From NCBI GenBank assembly GCA_913049525.1, contig CAJWYZ010000102.1, forward strand, positions 1 to 5,243: DNA of 5,243 nucleotides, given 5' to 3'. Shown piece by piece: positions 1-5,243 of this stretch. Below the pieces are notes generated by a model. That model was not told the DNA's origin, did not search any database, and saw only the letters and a list, made by a program, of their open reading frames with translations. The position numbers were made by a program, and so were the translations under genes. This DNA comes from an uncultured Fidelibacterota bacterium (lineage in GTDB: Bacteria > Fidelibacterota > Marinisomatia > SCGC-AAA003-L08 > D37C17). The first letter of the stretch is position 1. Each line of letters begins with the position of its first letter.

Positions 1-1
1 C

Positions 2-1510
2 TCTATTGTAGTTTTTTCTATATCCCTTTTTGTTACTTGGGGTGTGTACCTGGTTCTCGGTAAAGAATATGCCTTGGATCAACCTGACTCCCGCAAGCAA
101 CATCATCATCCTATCCCCCAGATTGGCGGCCTTGTTTTTGGGCCGTTTTTTTTATTGCTGGTCTTTTGGTTAGAATTAGCTCCTGTCTGGTACCTTATCA
201 CCGGTCTGGTAACTATCATCCTTGGTTTAGCCGATGACCGTTATCACGTCCCCTGGCAGTTCAAGCTTTTGGTCCAGCTAATTCTCGCTGCTTACCTTGT
301 TTTTCTTTTCTGGGGCCGCTTTGATACCATTGTTTTTTACAATGTGTCAATTTCTATATCCCCCTTGGTCCTCCTGGCTGTATTCATTATCTGGTTTGTG
401 GGAATATATAACGCCGTTAACCTGCTCGATGGTCTCGATGGTCTCGCTGGCGGGTTTATGTTCATTTTATTAGCTGGTTTGGCTGTTTCTGGCACCGGTG
501 AATTTTTTCAGCTGAACGGTATTTTTGCACTCGTCCTATTGAGTTTTTTAACTTTTAACCAGCGCCCCGCTAAGCTCTTTATGGGTGACGCCGGAAGTCT
601 TTTCTTGGGGTTTCATATTGCCGTACTGCCCCTCCTCTATGCTGCAAGAAACCCCGATTTAACGTCCCTGTCCATGACTCCCTTTATTTTGGTGACATCT
701 TACCTTGTGGCTGATACTACCCGAGTATTTTTTACCCGTCTGGCCTCTGATAAAAATCCAATGACTGCTGACACTATTCACTTTCATCATTTAATTTTGC
801 AACAAAGTGGCAGTTATTTGACCTCTATTGGTTCCATTTATTTTATTACACTGATTTCTGCAGTTGTTGCAATAATTAGCTTTCAGGTGTCTCTGTCTGT
901 TAATGTAATGTTTGGCCATCTGGCTTTGTTACTATTGTTTATTCTCACTCCCCCGGTCCAAACTTATGTTCCCATAATTACCCAAACAATAAGGCCCTAT
1001 TACACTTGGCAGAAAAACAATCGTACCCCTAAACCATATGTCTTAAGAACTATCTTCATGGTTATCTTGCTATTAGGTTTAATTTTGTCTGTTTTTCTCA
1101 AATATGATTTATCAGCTCTAATGGATTGGCAGCACGCACTGGCCGTTTTGCTGCTGCTGATTTTATCCATAATGAACAAGCATAATATAATGGTCATGTA
1201 TGTAAGTCAATTGGTACTGATCCTTCTCATTACTGAAATCACTTGGCAGATGGAGTTAGATACTTTCCTCAAATTGTTTACTACCCTGATTTGTGTAACT
1301 TATTTAATTTTTAGTTTGGAACGCCGTACCGGCACCAGTATAAGTAAATTTTCCTCCTTGGACCTATTATTGATTATCAGTACACTTGGTGGTATTACTC
1401 TTTCTCTATTGGGGTTTCCTGTTTCATTCTGGTTTCCCCTGGCGCTCTTTGCCCTCTGGTTTGGTCTTGGATTTATTCTCCGACGTACCCTTTTCTTTTC
1501 CTCTCCCTAA
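2..1510 (+). CDS. MraY/WecA-family polyprenyl-phosphate sugar-1-phosphate transferase with C-terminal membrane extension (5' partial)
   Basis: This is a polytopic inner-membrane enzyme of glycosyltransferase family 4 (MraY/WecA/TagO type). Such enzymes transfer a sugar-1-phosphate, often GlcNAc-1-P, from a UDP-sugar to undecaprenyl phosphate and so start lipid-linked glycan synthesis. The frame is open to the left edge, and the first transmembrane helix is incomplete, so the real start is outside the window. The GTG at 44 is probably internal. Numbering from that GTG, the family motifs appear in order: RKxHxxPIPQIGG (about 17-29), the Mg-binding DD at 64-65, NAVNLLDGLDG (123-133), FMGDAGS (179-185) and the HFHH box (246-249). 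HFHH resembles the HIHH box of WecA-type enzymes more than MraY. WecA-like proteins usually end roughly 100 residues after this box. Here about 240 residues follow, with several further hydrophobic segments (about 335-352, 363-377, 382-400, 408-424, 438-458, 460-479). Sugar specificity cannot be read from the sequence. The nearby Wzi-like genes suggest a role in surface polysaccharide. Confidence 0.93.
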   Translation, partial: SIVVFSISLFVTWGVYLVLGKEYALDQPDSRKQHHHPIPQIGGLVFGPFFLLLVFWLELAPVWYLITGLVTIILGLADDRYHVPWQFKLLVQLILAAYLVFLFWGRFDTIVFYNVSISISPLVLLAVFIIWFVGIYNAVNLLDGLDGLAGGFMFILLAGLAVSGTGEFFQLNGIFALVLLSFLTFNQRPAKLFMGDAGSLFLGFHIAVLPLLYAARNPDLTSLSMTPFILVTSYLVADTTRVFFTRLASDKNPMTADTIHFHHLILQQSGSYLTSIGSIYFITLISAVVAIISFQVSLSVNVMFGHLALLLLFILTPPVQTYVPIITQTIRPYYTWQKNNRTPKPYVLRTIFMVILLLGLILSVFLKYDLSALMDWQHALAVLLLLILSIMNKHNIMVMYVSQLVLILLITEITWQMELDTFLKLFTTLICVTYLIFSLERRTGTSISKFSSLDLLLIISTLGGITLSLLGFPVSFWFPLALFALWFGLGFILRRTLFFSSP

Positions 1511-1563
1511 AATCCCGCACCTCACGAATCAGATTTCCCACTTCTTAATTCTGTTTTCTAATC

Positions 1564-1583
1564 TTCTCCCCCTAGGGGGAGAA
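1564..1583. repeat. Perfect 20-bp palindrome centred on CTAG, between convergent genes
   Basis: The ten bases TTCTCCCCCT are followed directly by their exact reverse complement. As RNA this could fold into an 8-bp GC-rich stem with a CTAG loop. It lies 53 bases after the stop codon of the WecA-like gene and about 85 bases beyond the stop of the opposing gene at 1668. A run of eight A follows on the plus strand (1586-1593) and a TTTT lies upstream, which is the reverse of the usual terminator arrangement on either strand. It may still act as a transcription barrier between the convergent genes, or it may be a dispersed palindromic element. The palindrome is certain; its function is not. Confidence 0.7.
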
Positions 1584-1667
1584 CTAAAAAAAAGGGTTTA
1601 TAATATATAATTTTCTTTTTTCAACCCACCGCTCATTACTGATCACCGATCACAGTTTACCGCCTTA

Positions 1668-2258
1668 TTAAAATTTAAATTCCAAGCTATATGTCGGCAA
1701 AAAATACTGATCTTTATCATAAGTAACCGGGTGAAATCCTCCCAACCCAAAAGAAATGGCTTTGATATTGTCTGATTTATATGGGAACATATAATTAAAA
1801 GAAATATCGAGAGCAACCCCCAGGTTTTCTTTCAAACTGATATCTTTCAAATTCACAAAACTTCCTCCCACATATATTTTTTCATTTAAATGGAGCGTAT
1901 ATAAAACCTGCGGAAAAAATAAATGGGTCCAATTCTGATCAAATCGGCGACGAATTCCTACTGCAGTTGCCATATCTATGCTCTGAAATTTTAGAAACTG
2001 ATAAAAAATCCCTATGTACCATGTTTCATGCCCTTCAGTATGATGTGAAACATATCCGTGGATATCTATCCTTTCTTTTATTCCGTAGCTGATCACCCCG
2101 TATGTCTGTCCGAATTCAATCTTGTCCCACGGATTCCAGGTCAGGGCTAGATCCAGATTCCCTTTCCCTGCTGCAGTACCATGATCATAACCGCCGGAAG
2201 CAAATAAAAGGCTAATGAAAAATGTCAATATTATTGACCAGCGGCTTTTAGTATTCAT
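1668..2258 (-). CDS. Secreted protein, probable small outer-membrane beta-barrel, function unknown
   Basis: I do not recognise a named family. The chosen start (Met at 2256-2258) gives 196 residues beginning with a clear signal peptide: MNTKSRW, then a hydrophobic stretch IILTFFISLLFASG. The likely mature protein starts near GYDHGTAAGKG. The remainder alternates short polar and aromatic stretches typical of beta-strands (for example LDLALTWNPW, ETWYIGIFYQF, THLFFPQVLYTL, EKIYVGGSFV, GVALDISFNYMF, AISFGLGGFHP). It ends YSLEFKF; a terminal Phe is the classic C-terminal signal of proteins inserted by the BAM complex. The frame also offers an upstream ATG at 2342, but the extra 28 residues would put a charged segment before the signal peptide, so the internal Met is preferred. 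No clear Shine-Dalgarno precedes either start. The gene is convergent with the WecA-like gene and divergent from the Wzi-like pair. A link to polysaccharide export rests only on this proximity. Confidence 0.72.
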   Translation of the reverse strand: MNTKSRWSIILTFFISLLFASGGYDHGTAAGKGNLDLALTWNPWDKIEFGQTYGVISYGIKERIDIHGYVSHHTEGHETWYIGIFYQFLKFQSIDMATAVGIRRRFDQNWTHLFFPQVLYTLHLNEKIYVGGSFVNLKDISLKENLGVALDISFNYMFPYKSDNIKAISFGLGGFHPVTYDKDQYFLPTYSLEFKF

Positions 2259-2434
2259 TAATTTTATAATACTGGTTAATCCATAAGGCCATCCTATCCG
2301 TAAACCTGCTGATCGGTACACTTTTGGCAGGTACTTACTCATCAGAGTAATGGCAAACTCCCATTATATTGCCTTTCGGTACATAATCCATCAGTAAATT
2401 TATCTATAACTGCATTTGTTTTCAATAACACTAA

Positions 2435-2455
2435 CACTATAATTTGATTATAGTG
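2435..2455. promoter_or_regulatory. Inverted repeat in divergent intergenic region, candidate operator or promoter element
   Basis: CACTATAAT and ATTATAGTG form perfect 9-bp arms separated by TTG. The site lies 55 bases before the ATG of the first Wzi-like gene and about 180 bases before the preferred start of the divergent barrel gene. A dyad with a short spacer in a divergent region is the usual form of a dimeric repressor or activator site. It could instead be a small hairpin in the leader of either transcript. A TTGATT hexamer (2444-2449) overlaps it, with TAAATA 15 bases downstream (2465-2470), but this is a weak sigma-70-like match. No T-run follows on the plus strand, so it is not a normal terminator. 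Confidence 0.4.
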
Positions 2456-2510
2456 AATTAAAAGTAAATATCAAAATAAGATATGTATAGTAAAATAATT
2501 ACCCAATAGA

Positions 2511-4073
2511 ATGCGAATAATGAACATATTACATCAGAGTAAAATCCAATTCCCGCCCTTAACTGAATCTTTATGTATTAAATCTAAATCAACTATAATT
2601 CTAATATTGATTTTGTCGTTAATAAATGGTCAGCATTTCGTTTCAGCAGATCCCTACGAAATAATAATATTTGAACAGGAACAATTCTTAAAAAATGTTC
2701 ATAATCAATCTCTAATTATCCGACCATTGCTAAAAAAATATACTAATCCAAAGTGGTCATTAATTGTTAGAAATGAATTATTTATTAACAATAATAGGCC
2801 CAATTTGGAAAACATGGGTAACCGTTGGATAGGTAAAGGAACAGGTTTTTTTACTGGATTTAATCTTTCCTATTCAAATAAATACATTAGTTTAAGTATT
2901 GAGCCCTTTTATTTATTTGACCAGAATCAATATACGAAAAATGTCAATAGGAAGTCTCCTTATGGAGATGATCCAAATATTTTTAATGTATTAAATGATA
3001 ATAGATATTTTATAGAACAACCCTATGTGACTTATGGTTTTCGTGAGAGTAAGTTATTTATTCATTATAAACAAATTGGTTTTGGGTTCAGCAATGCGAA
3101 TATGTGGTGGGGGCCAGGTGTTCACACATCTTTAACAATGACCAACAATACAACAGGTTTCCCACATCTTATGATCGGCACATTAAATGAAAAGCGAATC
3201 CGCAATATAGGTATCAATGTACGTTATACTTTTTCCCAGCTAAATAAAGTATCAGGTAACCCCTATTATACTGCTTTAGTTTGGTCTGCCAGGTTTTACA
3301 CACAACCAATTATAACTATAGGTTTATCGAGAAATTATTTATCAGGTGGCTTACCTACGGATAGGCCTTTTACAATATGGGATGCAGCATTACTACCATT
3401 TGAAGCATTATTCATTGATACAAAATTAAAAACATATCCAAGTGAATGGGAAGCACATGATTTCTGGGATCAAACTATGGCTGGTTTTTTAACCATCGAT
3501 TTTCCAAAATCAGGTTTGCAGTTATTTATTGAACTGGGTACCGATGATCACCGACAGAACTTGATGGATTTAAGGTCACAACCAGATCATAACTCCGCTA
3601 GTATAATTGGTTTAAGGAAATATGGGTTTTTCAATAACCGATTTTTACTTGGCGGATTTGAATATGCAAATATTAAACAATCTTACACGTATAAATTTCG
3701 TGGTGGTGGCCATTGGTGGTGGAAGCACGACTATGCATACAGTACCTATGATGGTCGACGCTGGGCCGCCCACAGTGGTAGTGATTCAGACGATTTTTAC
3801 CTGTTTTTTGGGTACAATGGTAATAATTGGACGTTCATTCCTGGGTTTAATTATGAAAGGCATGGCATAATTAGTGGCAATCCACCTGAGGTTAAAATTG
3901 AATTCAGATTTGATATACGGTTTATCTATAAAAATTATCGGATGAATATTTATTATGAAAAAGAAATAGTAAACAACAGCGAATTCGTACCTGATAATAA
4001 GCTAAGAAGTAATATTTTTTGGTTGGGACTTGAAAAAGATTTGAGCGGTTTGATTAATGGTCTTTCAGATTAA
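2511..4073 (+). CDS. Wzi-like capsule assembly outer-membrane protein, first of a tandem pair
   Basis: This 520-residue protein is close to the length of Escherichia coli Wzi (about 480), an outer-membrane barrel lectin that helps attach or organise capsular polysaccharide on the cell surface. The strongest family signature is NANMWWGPG (195-203) followed by TMTNNTTGFPHL (209-220), which matches the Wzi pattern of WWGPG followed by a short strand and an N-N-x-x-G/P segment. A second signature, DGRRWAAHSGSDSDD (414-428), resembles the G-H-x-x-G-x-D segment late in Wzi proteins. Alternating aromatic beta-strands fill the rest. A signal peptide is visible (hydrophobic core 29-38, cleavage probably after VSA at 46). 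It is preceded by an unusually long n-region of about 26 residues; an in-frame Met at codon 4 (2520) is an alternative start. An in-frame stop at 2496 limits the frame upstream, and no clear ribosome site is seen. The next gene follows after 24 bases and is a paralogue, so the two are probably cotranscribed. Confidence 0.87.
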   Translation: MRIMNILHQSKIQFPPLTESLCIKSKSTIILILILSLINGQHFVSADPYEIIIFEQEQFLKNVHNQSLIIRPLLKKYTNPKWSLIVRNELFINNNRPNLENMGNRWIGKGTGFFTGFNLSYSNKYISLSIEPFYLFDQNQYTKNVNRKSPYGDDPNIFNVLNDNRYFIEQPYVTYGFRESKLFIHYKQIGFGFSNANMWWGPGVHTSLTMTNNTTGFPHLMIGTLNEKRIRNIGINVRYTFSQLNKVSGNPYYTALVWSARFYTQPIITIGLSRNYLSGGLPTDRPFTIWDAALLPFEALFIDTKLKTYPSEWEAHDFWDQTMAGFLTIDFPKSGLQLFIELGTDDHRQNLMDLRSQPDHNSASIIGLRKYGFFNNRFLLGGFEYANIKQSYTYKFRGGGHWWWKHDYAYSTYDGRRWAAHSGSDSDDFYLFFGYNGNNWTFIPGFNYERHGIISGNPPEVKIEFRFDIRFIYKNYRMNIYYEKEIVNNSEFVPDNKLRSNIFWLGLEKDLSGLINGLSD

Positions 4074-4097
4074 TTTTATAATGGTGTTATATAATAA

Positions 4098-5243
4098 TTG
4101 AAATTTTTGATCATCATAATATTTTCGGTGAATTTGGTTTCTGATCAATTAATTTCACCTGTCGATCCATTTAATCTGATCAAATATGAACAGAAAAATT
4201 ATTTTCAAAATAATAGAAACCTTTTTCAAACACTCCTACGGCCGCAGTTGATTAAAGCAAGTAACCAATGGTCGCTAATCGTTAGGAATGAACTATTTTA
4301 TAATGATGGTTCACCCAACTTGGAAAACATGAGTAATCGTTTAGTAGGGAAAGGTGCTGGATTATTTACTGGAGTCAATCTTTCCTATTCCAGCAATTTT
4401 GTTAGTTTCAGTTTAGAACCATATTATTTTACCAATCAGAACAAAGAAGTCGAAGATCTAAATAGGGAAGGGGTGTTTACCCGCCTTAATGATGTACAAC
4501 AGAAAATTGAAAAACCTTTTGTCTCCTTCGGGTTAAGAGAAACACAATTATATTTTCATTATAAGGAGCTTGGTTTTGGTTTCTCCAACGCCAATATGTG
4601 GTGGGGGCCAGGTTTACATACCTCATTGACCATGACCAATAATACCACTGGTTTTCCCCATATAATGATGGGGACAATACGAGAGAAACGATACCGTAAT
4701 GTTGGTTTCAATATCCGCTATGTATTTTCGCAGCTGGACAAAACCGAGAATAATCCTTACTACACCGCTTTGGTTGGAACGGCCACGTTTTACACTGAAC
4801 CAATTATTACTATAGGTTTCAATCGTAATATGCTTTCAAGCGATCAATCAAATGGTAAAGAGGTTTCAAAATTTGATGCTGCTACCATTTTATTTCGTCA
4901 ATCAATAAACATTAAAGATACCTACCAAACACTTGCCGCATATTTTATACTGGATTTTCCCGAGTCCGGTCTAAAAGTATTTTTTGAATTAGGAACCACT
5001 GACAGGTGGCAGGATTGGACTGATTTTCTTAATTATCCAGATCATGGTATCGGGAGTATTTTTGGTTTTCGTCAATATGGTCTCTTTAATAATCAAAATT
5101 TTGTAATGGGCTTTGAATATGCAAGATTATTGCTGGGATCTTTTTGGGAAAAAAGACCCACACCAAATTGGTATGGCAACCCGTTATTTGATTATTCCAG
5201 CTACGATGGCCGCCGCTGGGCCGCCCACAGCGGCGCCGACTCT
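4098..5243 (+). CDS. Wzi-like capsule assembly outer-membrane protein, second of a tandem pair (3' partial, TTG start)
   Basis: The frame is open from just after an in-frame TAA (4095-4097) to the right edge, giving 382 visible residues. No ATG occurs in frame until about 4329, well inside conserved sequence. Starting at TTG 4098 gives MKFLIIIIFSVNLVS, a good short signal peptide, so this rare start is preferred. A second TTG at 4107 and a GTG at 4128 are poorer choices. The protein aligns along its whole length with the preceding gene: WSLIVRNELF (residues 58-67), the SNANMWWGPG block, LTMTNNTTGFPH, NPYYTAL, ELGT, and YDGRRWAAHSGADS at the very edge. About 100-140 residues should follow outside the window, by comparison with the 520-residue copy. 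Presumed surface loops differ from the first copy: the segment before the WWGPG strands is about 7 residues shorter, and the segment after DAA is about 12 residues shorter. The role is expected to be surface polysaccharide binding or assembly, as for Wzi. The 24-base gap suggests one transcript with the upstream copy. Confidence 0.87.
   Translation, partial: MKFLIIIIFSVNLVSDQLISPVDPFNLIKYEQKNYFQNNRNLFQTLLRPQLIKASNQWSLIVRNELFYNDGSPNLENMSNRLVGKGAGLFTGVNLSYSSNFVSFSLEPYYFTNQNKEVEDLNREGVFTRLNDVQQKIEKPFVSFGLRETQLYFHYKELGFGFSNANMWWGPGLHTSLTMTNNTTGFPHIMMGTIREKRYRNVGFNIRYVFSQLDKTENNPYYTALVGTATFYTEPIITIGFNRNMLSSDQSNGKEVSKFDAATILFRQSINIKDTYQTLAAYFILDFPESGLKVFFELGTTDRWQDWTDFLNYPDHGIGSIFGFRQYGLFNNQNFVMGFEYARLLLGSFWEKRPTPNWYGNPLFDYSSYDGRRWAAHSGADS

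Noticed and set aside
1000..1197. Minus-strand open frame of 65 codons inside the WecA-like gene
   Set aside because: It is a shadow of the strongly supported membrane protein on the other strand, with no recognisable motif.
1564..1593. Intrinsic terminator of the WecA-like gene or of the opposing barrel gene
   Set aside because: On the plus strand the stem is followed by CTAAAAAAAA rather than T; on the minus strand it is followed by GATTAG. Neither direction has a U-tract right after the stem.
1386..1610. Plus-strand open frame of 74 codons overlapping the end of the WecA-like gene
   Set aside because: Most of it is an out-of-frame reading of hydrophobic codons and it runs through the palindrome; no supporting start or motif.
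1640..1655. Short tandem repeat of GATCAC with period 7
   Set aside because: Only two units (1641-1646 and 1648-1653) are present, too few to call a repeat array.
2444..2470. Sigma-70-like promoter TTGATT / TAAATA for the Wzi-like pair
   Set aside because: The spacing is 15 bases and the second hexamer matches poorly; in such AT-rich DNA similar matches are common. Mentioned only within the dyad entry.
2340..2542. Direct repeat CATCAGAGTAA at 2340-2350 and 2532-2542, as possible mobile-element target duplication
   Set aside because: At 11 bp in AT-rich DNA it may be chance. The space between holds no transposase or terminal inverted repeats, and one copy lies inside a coding region.
3622..3870. 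Plus-strand open frame of 82 codons inside the first Wzi-like gene
   Set aside because: It is out of frame with a well-supported gene and shows no motif.
4486..4677. Minus-strand open frame of 63 codons
   Set aside because: It is antisense to the second Wzi-like gene across its conserved WWGPG block, so it is explained as a shadow.

Overview
The window comes from a bacterium with an outer membrane. Two genes encode proteins resembling the Wzi outer-membrane barrel family, and a third product has a signal peptide and a barrel-like C-terminus ending in Phe. The DNA is AT-rich, especially around 2340-4100, and the starts I examined lack a clear Shine-Dalgarno sequence. Together these fit the Bacteroidota / Fibrobacterota / Neomarinimicrobiota (FCB) side of the tree, but this placement is an inference and no marker gene confirms it.

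Layout. (1) Positions 2-1510, plus strand: the 3' part of a polytopic membrane enzyme of the MraY/WecA family. These enzymes load the first sugar-1-phosphate onto the polyprenyl-phosphate carrier. All family catalytic motifs are present, followed by a long extra membrane region. The true start lies left of the window. (2) Positions 1511-1667: a short gap between convergent genes holding a perfect 20-bp palindrome centred on CTAG. (3) Positions 1668-2258, minus strand: a small secreted protein, probably an outer-membrane beta-barrel of unknown function. (4) Positions 2259-2510: an AT-rich divergent intergenic region with a perfect 9-bp inverted repeat. (5) Positions 2511-4073, plus strand: a complete Wzi-like capsule assembly protein. 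(6) Positions 4098-5243, plus strand: a second Wzi-like gene 24 bases downstream. It is a tandem paralogue, seems to start at TTG, and is cut by the right edge of the window.

How the genes may work together. The WecA-like enzyme would initiate a surface polysaccharide at the inner membrane. Wzi-family proteins bind or organise capsular polysaccharide at the outer surface. This suggests the edge of a capsule or exopolysaccharide locus, although no export (Wza/Wzc), polymerase (Wzy) or flippase (Wzx) gene is visible. The most notable feature is the tandem pair of Wzi-like barrels. Their core motifs are nearly identical, down to 17-21 bp of identical DNA, while the presumed surface loops differ in length and sequence. 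The layout suggests two related surface polysaccharide receptors with different specificities. I see no RNA gene, CRISPR array or insertion sequence.
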